A stretch of DNA of 23,113 nucleotides. Origin: Sporosarcina sp. GTDB taxonomy: Bacteria; Bacillota; Bacilli; Bacillales_A; Planococcaceae. Shown here in pieces: positions 14,309 to 22,956 of this stretch. The position numbers were made by a program, and so were the translations under genes. Positions within the stretch are counted from its first letter, which is position 1. Every line of letters begins with the position of its first letter. Location: NCBI GenBank assembly GCA_029263945.1, contig JARIDM010000107.1, positions 1 through 23,113 of the forward strand, read 5' to 3'. Below the pieces are notes generated by a model. The model searched no databases and was not told where the DNA came from. It saw only the letters and a program-made list of their open reading frames with translations.

Positions 14309-15448
14309 ATGAAATTTGAGATTGTGAGAGACGAATTATTAGATGGACTTAACGATGTAATGAAAGCAATCAGCCAAAAAGTTGCTATGCCAATTTTAAC
14401 GGGCATAAAAATCGAAGTTGATGAAAAAGGAATGTCAATGACAGGAAGTGATTCAGATATTACAATCTGTACATTTATTCCTGTAGAAAGAGATGGTAAA
14501 GAATTAATTCAAGTAACTGAAAAAGGAAGTATCGTTCTACAAGCAAAAGTTTTCAGTGAAATTATTCGTAAATTACCTACAAACGAAGTCAAAATACAAG
14601 TCAATGATGGATTACAAACACTGATTCATTCAGGAAAATCTGAATTTAAATTAATTGGCTCTAATCCAGATGATTACCCGATCCTTCCTGATGTCAAAGA
14701 TGAACATAGCTTTACATTGCCTTCAGACTTTATGAAATCGATTATTCGAGAAACGGTATTTGCAGTCTCACAACAAGAAACGCGACCTATTTTAACGGGT
14801 GTACATTGGACTGTTGAAGATGAAAAATTATCTTGTGTTGCAACCGATAGCCATAGACTAGCGAGAAGACTTGCAGCTCCAGAAGCGATGCCAACAATTC
14901 CATTTAGCTTTGTGATTCCCGGTAAAAGCTTACAAGAATTAAACAAAATCATCGCCGATAACCAAGACCCTGTTGAAATTGTCATTGCTGAACAACAAGT
15001 ATTATTTAAAACGAATAATGTATTATTTTATTCCAGATTGCTCGAGGGGAATTATCCAGATACATCGCGTTTAATTCCAGAAGAAAGTAAGACTTCTGTT
15101 AAAGTTAACGGCCGCTCATTACTTCAAGCAATCGATCGTGCTTCTCTACTTGCCAAAGAAGAACGTAACAATATTGTTCGATTTTCAACAATTGAAGGAG
15201 AAAAAACGATTGAAATCTCATCAAATTCACCTGAAGTAGGAAATGTTGAAGAAATTGTTGAGGCAATCAGTATTACTGGGGAAGAGTTAAAAATATCGTT
15301 CAGTGCCAAATACATGATGGATGCATTAAGAGCAATTGATGGACAAGATATTGAAATTCAATTTACAGGCGCAATGCGTCCCTTCATTTTGAAATCGGTA
15401 GATGATGACTCAATTCTTCAACTCATATTGCCAGTACGAACTTATTAA
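14309..15448 (+). CDS. dnaN: DNA polymerase III beta subunit (sliding clamp)
   Basis: This 379-residue sliding clamp forms a dimeric ring that tethers PolC/DnaE and binds mismatch-repair and ligase partners. It begins MKFEIVRDELLDGLNDVMKA and shows the three clamp repeats: KVAMPILTGIKIEV (29-42), RPILTGVHWTVED with ATDSHRLARR in the middle domain, and the C-terminal FTGAMRPFILKS then LILPVRTY, the conserved terminus that lines the partner-binding pocket. Length is normal. GAGGGT lies 7 bp upstream of the ATG. It follows dnaA after the 167-bp unwinding region and is closed by a strong terminator. Confidence 0.98.
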   Translation: MKFEIVRDELLDGLNDVMKAISQKVAMPILTGIKIEVDEKGMSMTGSDSDITICTFIPVERDGKELIQVTEKGSIVLQAKVFSEIIRKLPTNEVKIQVNDGLQTLIHSGKSEFKLIGSNPDDYPILPDVKDEHSFTLPSDFMKSIIRETVFAVSQQETRPILTGVHWTVEDEKLSCVATDSHRLARRLAAPEAMPTIPFSFVIPGKSLQELNKIIADNQDPVEIVIAEQQVLFKTNNVLFYSRLLEGNYPDTSRLIPEESKTSVKVNGRSLLQAIDRASLLAKEERNNIVRFSTIEGEKTIEISSNSPEVGNVEEIVEAISITGEELKISFSAKYMMDALRAIDGQDIEIQFTGAMRPFILKSVDDDSILQLILPVRTY

Positions 15449-15453
15449 AGTGC

Positions 15454-15485
15454 AAAGATAGTCGGTAATCGACTATCTTTTTTTA
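15454..15485 (+). terminator. Rho-independent terminator of dnaN
   Basis: A perfect 11-bp stem, AAAGATAGTCG (15454-15464) and CGACTATCTTT (15470-15480), closes a 5-nt loop. It runs into TTTTTTT. It lies 6 bp after the dnaN stop and separates the dnaA-dnaN unit from yaaA-recF. Confidence 0.92.
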
Positions 15486-15510
15486 CTTATGCAGAGACTT
15501 GCTGTAAAAT
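15482..15510 (+). promoter_or_regulatory. Possible promoter of yaaA-recF
   Basis: TTTACT (15482-15487) and TAAAAT (15505-15510) are 17 bp apart, 4/6 and 5/6 matches to SigA boxes. They lie right after the dnaN terminator and 37 bp before yaaA. A promoter is expected here because of that terminator, but the boxes are modest. Confidence 0.4.
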
Positions 15511-15546
15511 AGGGAGACACATTAATTTACGAGAGGTTGAAAAGCG

Positions 15547-15786
15547 ATGAAAGCTCTTAATATCAGTACTGAATTTATAACACTTGGCCAACTCTTAAAA
15601 ATGATTAACGCGATTAGCTCTGGCGGAATGGCAAAGTGGTTTCTCGAAGAACATATTGTTTTTGTAAATGAAGAACAAGAACAAAGACGTGGAAAGAAAT
15701 TAAGACACGACGATATCATAGAAATACCTGATTTCGGGAAATTCAAAATAAATGAAACGACAGATGGCTCTGCGGATGTTTATTGA
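15547..15786 (+). CDS. yaaA: S4-domain RNA-binding protein YaaA
   Basis: This small 79-residue protein is made of little more than an S4 RNA-binding fold: ITLGQLLKMINAISSGGMAKW, then VFVNEEQEQRRGKKLRHDDII, the usual S4 pattern with GG...K and V.VNG..E.RRGKKL. It belongs to the family found between dnaN and recF in Bacillota and is thought to act on ribosomal RNA. GAGAGG lies 9 bp before the ATG. Its end overlaps the recF start by 11 bp, so recF translation is probably coupled. It is a few residues longer than usual at the C-terminus. Confidence 0.93.
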   Translation: MKALNISTEFITLGQLLKMINAISSGGMAKWFLEEHIVFVNEEQEQRRGKKLRHDDIIEIPDFGKFKINETTDGSADVY

Positions 15787-16894
15787 ACGTCTCGCATTAA
15801 CAGATTACCGTAATTATGAATCACTCAATCTGTCTTTTTCACCTGAAATTAATGTTTTAATTGGTGAAAATGCACAAGGTAAGACGAATATCATGGAAGC
15901 CATCTACGTTCTTTCAATGGCTAAATCGCATAGAACATCAAATGATCGTGAATTAATACGCTGGGAACAAGAATATGGTAAAATAGAAGGTGACATCCAA
16001 CGTAAATATGGAAATCTACCATTGGAACTTATCATTTCAAAAAAAGGGAAAAAAGCACGTGTGAATCATCTTGAACAAAAACGTTTAAGTCTTTATATAG
16101 GTCAATTAAATGTTGTCATGTTTGCACCCGAAGATCTAAACCTTGTAAAAGGAAGCCCTTCTGTCCGAAGAAGGTTTTTGGACATGGAGATTGGTCAAAT
16201 TTCTCCTGTTTATTTGCATGACCTGTTAACTTTTCAAAAAGTGTTAAAACAACGAAATGCAATATTGAGAGACAATCGTGGGAAATTAAATTTTGAGGAT
16301 GTCATGTTCGATGTGTACACAGAGCAGTATATTCAAGTAGCTGTTCAACTTATTCGTAAAAGGTTTTATTTCATGGAACTTTTACAAAAATGGGCAGAAC
16401 CTATTCATAAAGGGATATCCCGCGGAATGGAATCACTTAAAGTTTCTTATGGTACATTAAAAGAGTTTCATTCGGGGCAGACTCAAGCTGAAATGGAAAC
16501 GATACTTGAAAAAAAGTTACTTGAAATGCGTTCACGAGAAGTAGAACGAGGGCTCACCTTAATTGGACCACATCGGGATGATCTCCATTTTTATGTGAAT
16601 GGATACGATATCCAAACATTTGGTTCGCAGGGCCAACAACGTACAACAGCTCTATCTCTAAAGCTAGCTGAAATTGAACTTGTAAAACAAGAGGTCGGGG
16701 AGTCACCCGTCTTACTTCTTGATGATGTTTTATCTGAACTTGATGACTATAGACAATCACATTTGCTCAATACAATTCAGGGAGAAGTTCAAACTTTTGT
16801 GACGACAACAAATATAGCGGGAATTGACCATGAGACAATTCGCCAAGCTAAGATATTTGAAGTAACAGCAGGAAGCGTGAAAGTAACCACCTAA
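15776..16894 (+). CDS. recF: DNA replication/repair protein RecF
   Basis: This 372-residue SMC-like ATPase works with RecO and RecR to load RecA at gaps. It starts MFIERLALTDYRNYESLNLS and has Walker A GENAQGKTN (30-38), the conserved SMAKSHRTSND (47-57), MFAPEDLNLVKGSP (115-128), RRRFLDMEIGQ, the ABC signature SQGQQRT (284-290), and Walker B with D-loop LLLDDVLSELD (313-323). I chose the ATG at 15776, which matches the family N-terminus. In-frame ATGs at 15752 and 15764 add up to eight residues within yaaA. No strong ribosome site precedes any of them, so coupling to yaaA is likely. Confidence 0.96.
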   Translation: MFIERLALTDYRNYESLNLSFSPEINVLIGENAQGKTNIMEAIYVLSMAKSHRTSNDRELIRWEQEYGKIEGDIQRKYGNLPLELIISKKGKKARVNHLEQKRLSLYIGQLNVVMFAPEDLNLVKGSPSVRRRFLDMEIGQISPVYLHDLLTFQKVLKQRNAILRDNRGKLNFEDVMFDVYTEQYIQVAVQLIRKRFYFMELLQKWAEPIHKGISRGMESLKVSYGTLKEFHSGQTQAEMETILEKKLLEMRSREVERGLTLIGPHRDDLHFYVNGYDIQTFGSQGQQRTTALSLKLAEIELVKQEVGESPVLLLDDVLSELDDYRQSHLLNTIQGEVQTFVTTTNIAGIDHETIRQAKIFEVTAGSVKVTT

Positions 16895-16978
16895 GATGCG
16901 ATTGATAAAATTGCGGAGTTTGCATTTGTGCGTACTACGATAAGTGGTATGTGTTCGAGAAAGGAAAGGTGAACAAAC

Positions 16979-18904
16979 TTGGCGATGGAAGAAAAGAATT
17001 TAGAAGCCTATGATGAAGCCCAGATTCAAGTATTAGAGGGATTAGAAGCAGTTCGTAAACGTCCAGGAATGTATATTGGGACGACCAGTTCGAGAGGACT
17101 TCACCATCTTGTATGGGAAATTGTGGATAATAGTATTGATGAAGCACTTGCAGGTCACTGTGATCATATTGAAGTCACCTTAGAAAAAGATAATTGGGTG
17201 AGTGTGCAGGATAACGGTCGAGGGATTCCAGTCGGTATCCAAGAGTCAACGGGTAGACCTGCTGTCGAAGTCATTATGACCGTACTCCATGCGGGTGGTA
17301 AATTTGGCGGTGGCGGATACAAAGTTTCTGGTGGACTTCACGGAGTTGGTGCAGCAGTCGTCAACGCTTTGTCAGAACAGACTGAAGTTTTTGTGCGCCG
17401 AGATGGAAAAGAGTATTACATTAAGTTTGAAAAAGGAATTCCAGTCGTTGAACTTAAAGAAATAGGTACTTCCGAAGAAAATGGGACGAGAGTTAGATTC
17501 AAAGCAGACACAGAAATTTTCAAAGAAACAACCGTTTATGACTATGACACATTGGTGAATCGTCTTCGTGAACTGGCTTATTTAAATCGAAAACTTCGTG
17601 TCACTATTTTTGATGAGCGTGATGAGGAAGGCCGCACAGATAGTTATTACTATGAGGGCGGTATAAAATCATATGTTGAACATTTAAACTTAAAGAAAGA
17701 GCCTATTCATGAAGAACCCATCTTTGTTGAGGGTGAAAAAGAAGGGATTTCTATTGAAATTGCCATGCAATACAATAGTGGATACGCTGAAAACTTACTA
17801 TCATTTGCCAATAATATTAATACGTATGAAGGCGGGACACATGAATCAGGCTTTAAGACGGCATTAACACGTGTTGTGAATGACTATGGGCGTAAAAATG
17901 GCGCACTTAAAGAAAATGATACAAATCTATCGGGTGATGATGTACGAGAAGGCCTGACTGCAATTATTTCAATTAAACACCCAAACCCTCAATTTGAGGG
18001 GCAAACTAAAACAAAACTTGGAAACTCTGAAGTCAGTACAATTACAAATGCATTATTTTCAGAAGGATTCCAAAGGTTCTTACTAGAAAATCCATCTGTT
18101 GCCAATAAAATTATTGAAAAGAGTTTAATCGCAGCCCAAGCAAGATTGGCAGCAAAAAATGCTAGAGAATTTACAAGAAGAAAATCAGCGCTAGAAGTTT
18201 CGAGCCTACCAGGTAAGTTAGCAGACTGTTCTTCACGTGACCCACTTATTAGTGAACTTTATATCGTAGAGGGAGATTCTGCTGGTGGTTCTGCTAAAAA
18301 TGGACGAGATCGTCACTTCCAAGCGATTTTACCGCTTAAAGGAAAAATCTTAAACGTAGAAAAAGCACGGCTTGATAGAATTTTAGGAAATGCGGAAATT
18401 CGAGCGATGATTACAGCACTTGGTACAGGTATCGGTGAGGAATTTGAACTTAAAAAAGCACGTTACCATAAAATTGTGATTATGACAGATGCTGACGTTG
18501 ACGGTGCACATATTAGAACTTTACTACTTACATTCTTTTTCCGCTTTATGAGACCGCTCATTGAGGCAGGGTACATTTATATTGCGCAGCCACCTCTTTA
18601 TCGTGTCAAACAAGGTAAAACAGAAGAGTATTGCTATACAGAAGAAGAACTTGGTGACATTATGGGACGCTTGTCACAAACACCTAAACCAGTCATCACA
18701 CGTTACAAAGGTCTAGGGGAGATGGACGCAGTGCAACTTTGGGATACGACGATGGATCCTGAGCAACGTGTTCTTCTACAAGTTGAGTTGGAAGATACAA
18801 TCACTGCAGATTCTACTTTCGAAGAACTAATGGGTGAAGAAGTAGAACCGCGTCGAAAATTCATTGAAGAAAACGCACAGTACGTTAAAAATTTAGATGC
18901 GTAA
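16979..18904 (+). CDS. gyrB: DNA gyrase subunit B
   Basis: This 641-residue ATPase subunit of gyrase drives negative supercoiling. The GHKL ATPase domain has catalytic E47 in WEIVDNSIDEA and DNGRGIPVG (78-86), then GGKFGGGGYKVSGGLHGVGA. The transducer has the QTKTKLGNSE lysine region. The Toprim domain has EGDSAGGS from residue 431 and DADVDG at 504-509, and the C-terminal GyrA-binding part contains PLYRVKQGK, RYKGLGEMD and VEPRRKFIE. The TTG at 16979 is preferred: AAGGTG lies 7 bp upstream, while the ATG two codons later is 13 bp from it. It is 84 bp after recF and 31 bp before gyrA; the two gyrase genes form a unit. Confidence 0.98.
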   Translation: MAMEEKNLEAYDEAQIQVLEGLEAVRKRPGMYIGTTSSRGLHHLVWEIVDNSIDEALAGHCDHIEVTLEKDNWVSVQDNGRGIPVGIQESTGRPAVEVIMTVLHAGGKFGGGGYKVSGGLHGVGAAVVNALSEQTEVFVRRDGKEYYIKFEKGIPVVELKEIGTSEENGTRVRFKADTEIFKETTVYDYDTLVNRLRELAYLNRKLRVTIFDERDEEGRTDSYYYEGGIKSYVEHLNLKKEPIHEEPIFVEGEKEGISIEIAMQYNSGYAENLLSFANNINTYEGGTHESGFKTALTRVVNDYGRKNGALKENDTNLSGDDVREGLTAIISIKHPNPQFEGQTKTKLGNSEVSTITNALFSEGFQRFLLENPSVANKIIEKSLIAAQARLAAKNAREFTRRKSALEVSSLPGKLADCSSRDPLISELYIVEGDSAGGSAKNGRDRHFQAILPLKGKILNVEKARLDRILGNAEIRAMITALGTGIGEEFELKKARYHKIVIMTDADVDGAHIRTLLLTFFFRFMRPLIEAGYIYIAQPPLYRVKQGKTEEYCYTEEELGDIMGRLSQTPKPVITRYKGLGEMDAVQLWDTTMDPEQRVLLQVELEDTITADSTFEELMGEEVEPRRKFIEENAQYVKNLDA

Positions 18905-18935
18905 TCACTAGGGAATTGAAAGGAGTTTATCAACA

Positions 18936-21446
18936 ATGCCAGATTTGCCGATTAAAGGCATCAAAGGAATTAATATTAGCACGGAAATGAAGACTTCATT
19001 CCTGGATTATGCAATGAGTGTAATTGTATCTCGTGCACTACCAGATGTGAGAGATGGACTTAAGCCAGTTCACCGACGTATTTTATATGCGATGCAGGAC
19101 CTTGGAAATACGGCGGATAAACCGCATAAGAAGTCTGCACGTATCGTTGGGGATGTTATTGGTAAGTATCATCCACACGGAGATAGTGCAGTTTACGATA
19201 CAATGGTTCGTATGGCACAAGACTTTAACTATCGTTACATGCTTGTTGATGGCCACGGGAACTTTGGGTCTGTAGATGGAGACTCAGCAGCTGCAATGCG
19301 TTATACAGAATCTCGTATGTCTCGTATCGCAATGGAATTGTTACGTGATATTAATAAAGATACAATCGATTATCAAGACAACTACGATGGTCAGGAACGC
19401 GAACCAATCGTTTTACCGAGCCGTTATCCTAACCTACTTGTTAATGGAACATCAGGAATCGCGGTTGGTATGGCGACAAATATCCCGCCACACCATCTTG
19501 GAGAGACAATTGATGCTGTTTTAGCGCTTTCGGATAATGCAGAGATTACGACAGAAGAACTTTTAGAGATTATTCCGGGACCTGACTTTCCTACAGGCGG
19601 TATTATTTTAGGACGTAGTGGGATTCGAAGAGCCTATGAAACAGGAAAAGGTTCTGTCATTATTCGTGGTAAAGTTGAAATTGAACAAAAAGCAAATGGT
19701 AGAGAAACAATTATCGTAAATGAGCTACCTTACCAAGTAAATAAGGCACGACTCATTGAGAAAATTGCCGAACTTGTACGTGACAAAAAGATTGAAGGAA
19801 TTACAGATTTACGAGATGAGTCAGATCGTACTGGAATGCGTATCGTCATCGAAGTACGACGAGATGCAAATGCGAATGTATTGTTAAATAATCTTTATAA
19901 ACAAACAGCGCTTCAATCAAGCTTTGGTGTGAATATGCTTGCATTGGTTGACGGACAACCTAAAGTACTCGCACTTAAAGAAATCTTGTATCATTACTTA
20001 GAACACCAGAAAGTCGTCATTCGTAGACGAACGAAATATGAATTACGAAGAGCAGAGGACCGCGCACATATCCTTGAAGGACTAAGAATTGCACTTGACA
20101 ATATTGATGCAATTATTACGCTTATCCGTTCATCTAAAACAACGGAAGAAGCAAAGACAGGTTTAATTGAGAAATTTGAACTGTCTGAGCGACAAGCACA
20201 AGCCATTCTTGATATGCGTCTTCAACGCTTAACTGGACTGGAAAGAGATAAAATTGAAGATGAGTATAATACTCTTCAAAAGTTAATTGCAGAACTTCGA
20301 GCGATTTTGGAAGATGAAGAAAAATTACTAGAAATCATCCGAGAAGAATTACTAGAAGTAAAAGAGCGTTTTGGTGACAAACGTCGTACTGAAATTACAA
20401 TAGGTGGCGCAGAGATGCTTGAGGACGAAGATTTGATCCCCGAAGAAAACTCTGTCCTTACACTTACACATAATGGCTATATTAAACGTTTACCAGCGAG
20501 TACTTATCGAAGTCAGCGCCGTGGTGGACGTGGTATTCAAGGAATGGGAACAAATGATGACGACTTTGTCGAACATCTACTCAACACATCTACGCATGAC
20601 ACAATCTTATTCTTTACGAGTAAAGGGCGTGTATTCAGAACAAAAGGATACCAAGTTCCTGAATTTAGTCGTACAGCAAAAGGACTTCCGATTATTAACC
20701 TATTAGGTGTTGATAATGAGGAGAAAGTGACTGCGATGATTCCAGTTAGTGAGTTTGAAGAAGAGAAACAATTCTTCTTTGTTACTAAAAACGGGATAGC
20801 TAAACGGACACCTGTATCTGCTTTTGCTAATATTCGTTCCAATGGACTTATTGCGCTTACCCTACGTGGGGATGATGAACTCATTGGTGTGAAAATGACG
20901 AATGGCGAAGAAGACATTGTCATTGGTACAAAAAATGGAATGCTCATTAAATTTAATGAAACGGACATACGCTCAATGGGACGCATAGCAGGTGGTGTTC
21001 GCGGGATTCGTTTGCGTGACGGTGATGTAGCAGTTGGTATGGATGTTGTTGCTGAAGGGAAAGAAATCCTTGTTGTTACTGAAAAAGGATTTGGTAAACG
21101 TACGCCACAAGAAGATTATAGAATTCAATCTCGTGGAGGTTACGGTTTAAAAACACTTCATGTGACAGAACGAAATGGATTGCTCGTTGCAATGAAAGCA
21201 GTAGACGGAACGGAAGATCTAATGCTTATTACGATTAACGGAATCCTTATACGAATGGACATTCAGGATATTTCGGTCATTGGTCGAAGTACGCAAGGGG
21301 TTCGCTTAATTAAGTTAGGCGAAGATGAACTTGTGGCTACTGTCGCAAAAGTAGAAAAAGACGAACTTGAAGAAGACAATGAAGCATCAGAAGAGGTTGT
21401 TCAGAACACTGATGAAGTATCGAACCCTGAAGAACCAACTTCATAA
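18936..21446 (+). CDS. gyrA: DNA gyrase subunit A
   Basis: This 836-residue DNA breakage-reunion subunit has catalytic tyrosine Y123 in AAMRYTESRMS. The quinolone-determining region HPHGDSAVYDT has Ser84 and Asp88, the residues of the drug-sensitive form, so no resistance change is seen there. The coiled coil (RRAEDRAHILEGLRIALDN) precedes the C-terminal beta-pinwheel that wraps DNA. Its GyrA box QRRGGRG is at about 527-533, and degenerate repeats such as RIQSRGGYGLKT follow. The last 25 residues or so are strongly acidic (DELEEDNEASEEVVQ...), a regulatory-type tail. AAAGGAG lies about 9 bp before the ATG. A strong terminator follows. Confidence 0.98.
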   Translation: MPDLPIKGIKGINISTEMKTSFLDYAMSVIVSRALPDVRDGLKPVHRRILYAMQDLGNTADKPHKKSARIVGDVIGKYHPHGDSAVYDTMVRMAQDFNYRYMLVDGHGNFGSVDGDSAAAMRYTESRMSRIAMELLRDINKDTIDYQDNYDGQEREPIVLPSRYPNLLVNGTSGIAVGMATNIPPHHLGETIDAVLALSDNAEITTEELLEIIPGPDFPTGGIILGRSGIRRAYETGKGSVIIRGKVEIEQKANGRETIIVNELPYQVNKARLIEKIAELVRDKKIEGITDLRDESDRTGMRIVIEVRRDANANVLLNNLYKQTALQSSFGVNMLALVDGQPKVLALKEILYHYLEHQKVVIRRRTKYELRRAEDRAHILEGLRIALDNIDAIITLIRSSKTTEEAKTGLIEKFELSERQAQAILDMRLQRLTGLERDKIEDEYNTLQKLIAELRAILEDEEKLLEIIREELLEVKERFGDKRRTEITIGGAEMLEDEDLIPEENSVLTLTHNGYIKRLPASTYRSQRRGGRGIQGMGTNDDDFVEHLLNTSTHDTILFFTSKGRVFRTKGYQVPEFSRTAKGLPIINLLGVDNEEKVTAMIPVSEFEEEKQFFFVTKNGIAKRTPVSAFANIRSNGLIALTLRGDDELIGVKMTNGEEDIVIGTKNGMLIKFNETDIRSMGRIAGGVRGIRLRDGDVAVGMDVVAEGKEILVVTEKGFGKRTPQEDYRIQSRGGYGLKTLHVTERNGLLVAMKAVDGTEDLMLITINGILIRMDIQDISVIGRSTQGVRLIKLGEDELVATVAKVEKDELEEDNEASEEVVQNTDEVSNPEEPTS

Positions 21447-21492
21447 GAAGAGTAATAAAATAGAGTGTAAAGAGGTTAATTATTGTCTCTGT

Positions 21493-21537
21493 AAAGTCAC
21501 CAATATAGGATTTTTCCTTATTGGTGACTTTTTTTAC
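21493..21537 (+). terminator. Rho-independent terminator of gyrB-gyrA
   Basis: A perfect 13-bp stem (AAAGTCACCAATA at 21493-21505 with TATTGGTGACTTT at 21519-21531) has an inner 4-bp helix and a T4 loop. A run of seven T (21529-21535) follows the stem core. It is 46 bp beyond gyrA. Confidence 0.92.
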
Positions 21538-21676
21538 TGAATGATTGACTTTAATATTAAATAGGTATCGATTTACAGCAGGATATGGATTAAAATAGAA
21601 GTACAGACTTTAAGAAGAGATATATTGAATTACTAAAATCTGTTGGTTTAATATGTTACTTGAAAGTAGGGTTAAT

Positions 21677-22771
21677 ATGATTGAAGCGGTAAAGAAAATA
21701 CGTGATCTTCGTCCAGGTACTACATTATATGAAGATGTATATATGAATACGAGTTATCCAATCGTAAGAAAAAATACGATTTTAACGGACGAGCATATAA
21801 AAGTATTACAAAGTTTTGGCGTAAGGGAAGTTAAAATACAACAGCGTATTGAAAAAAAGGAAGATACAGCTACAAAAAAAGTATTAAATGCAGATGAATT
21901 AATTAGTCAACTTCAATTAGAAAAAGAAGTAATCGAAGATAAATATAAAAAGACAGTAGAAGCATACAAAAAGGAATTTAGTAGTTGGAGAGCAGGTACG
22001 AAAGTTGATATTGCAAAAGTTCGTTCAATCATTATTCCTGCCGTAGAATTATTCACGACTGAGAAAAAAATGTTAACCTTACTAAACGATGTATCTAACT
22101 CAAAAGATTATATATACCATCATTCTGTTGCCGTAGGTATTTTATCTGCAGCTCTTAGTAAAGAAATGGGTTTCTCAGTAGGAGAAATATTACAGATGGG
22201 AATTGCTGGTGTACTTGCTGATAGTGGTATGTCAAAAATAGACAGCTCGATTATTGAAAAAGTAGCATTTTTAACAAATGATGAATTTAATGAAGTTAAA
22301 AAACATGCACTTTATAGCTACCAAATGGTTAAAGATTCGCCTTTGATTCGTTCGCAAATGAAAATTGCAATCCTTCAACACCATGAGAGACTAGACGGGA
22401 GTGGCTATCCAAGAGGCGATAAATTAGAACAAATTCCAATTTACTCTCAAATACTTGCAGTCGCAGATGTATACCATGCCATGACATCAGAACGTGTCTA
22501 TCGAGAAAAGGAATCACCGTTCAAAGTGATTGAAATGTTAACTGAAGAGGAATTTGGTAAGTTTGACATCTTGGTAGTACAAGCATTACAAAACTTAATA
22601 GGACAATTAACGATAGGAACGAAAGTAAAATTAACCAACGGAGAAACCGGCAGTGTGATTTTTGTTCATCGTGACGCCGCCCTACGTCCTACGATTAAAT
22701 TAGCTTCCGATGGTTCCGTTTTAGATTTAACAACAAATAGAACCATAGCTGTGGAGAGAGTTTTAAACTAA
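21677..22771 (+). CDS. HD-GYP-like domain protein with degenerate HD motif
   Basis: This soluble 364-residue protein is related to cyclic-di-GMP phosphodiesterases of the HD-GYP class. An N-terminal module (LRPGTTLYEDVY... to VREVKI, about 10-55) is typical of this class, then a charged helical linker (about 58-105). The HD-GYP domain has H149 in YHHSVAVG, H210, HHERLDGSGYP (235-245) with the GYP intact, and D264 in AVADVY. However, the central HDIGK motif reads ADSGMSK (181-187), lacking the histidine, and the usual VYDA is VYHA. A small beta C-terminal domain (about 312-364) follows. Catalysis is therefore doubtful; it may be a sensor or have altered metal use. ATG 21677 follows GTAGGG; an earlier ATG at 21653 has no good site. 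It stands alone between gyrA and the rRNA operon. Confidence 0.88.
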   Translation: MIEAVKKIRDLRPGTTLYEDVYMNTSYPIVRKNTILTDEHIKVLQSFGVREVKIQQRIEKKEDTATKKVLNADELISQLQLEKEVIEDKYKKTVEAYKKEFSSWRAGTKVDIAKVRSIIIPAVELFTTEKKMLTLLNDVSNSKDYIYHHSVAVGILSAALSKEMGFSVGEILQMGIAGVLADSGMSKIDSSIIEKVAFLTNDEFNEVKKHALYSYQMVKDSPLIRSQMKIAILQHHERLDGSGYPRGDKLEQIPIYSQILAVADVYHAMTSERVYREKESPFKVIEMLTEEEFGKFDILVVQALQNLIGQLTIGTKVKLTNGETGSVIFVHRDAALRPTIKLASDGSVLDLTTNRTIAVERVLN

Positions 22772-22904
22772 AAAGTTATTCCTAATTATGTTTGTGAAGT
22801 GAGGTGAGTATTCCTAATAAACTGTTTATATTTCAGTGTTGTTATTTCTAAATTATAATGTTATAGTAATAAATGTTGCTAATCCGAACAAAGAAAAGAT
22901 AAAA

Positions 22905-22923
22905 AACAACTTTAAAAGTTGTT
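22905..22923. repeat. Palindrome at the rRNA promoter -35
   Basis: AACAACTTT (22905-22913), one A, then AAAGTTGTT (22915-22923): a perfect 9-bp inverted repeat whose right end covers the first two bases of the -35 box. It occupies the UP-element position and may be an A/T-rich activator element rather than an operator. Confidence 0.6.
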
Positions 22924-22950
22924 GACAATCTGATTGGTAATTGATATACT
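22922..22950 (+). promoter_or_regulatory. Strong rRNA operon promoter
   Basis: A perfect -35 TTGACA (22922-22927) and a -10 TATACT (22945-22950) are spaced exactly 17 bp. An A-rich tract upstream could act as UP element. The expected start is G at 22957, fitting the GTP-initiated rRNA promoters of Bacillus, which respond to the stringent response through GTP level. Confidence 0.9.
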
Positions 22951-22956
22951 TAAAAA

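Noticed and set aside
15730..15743. ATTTCGGGAAAT resembling the Noc-binding site ATTTCCCGGGAAAT
   Set aside because: Two central C bases are missing, which destroys the palindrome spacing, and it lies in yaaA coding sequence.
17122..17130. TGTGGATAA DnaA-box match in gyrB
   Set aside because: It falls on the codons of the invariant ATPase motif EIVDNS, is alone, and is explained by coding constraint.
18229..18244. CACGTG-centred parS-like sequence in gyrB
   Set aside because: It matches only about 12 of 16 positions, with changes in both arms; the two real sites are perfect.
20537..20986. 149-codon minus-strand frame within gyrA
   Set aside because: It is fully inside the gyrA pinwheel domain and has mirror-type composition; nothing supports expression.
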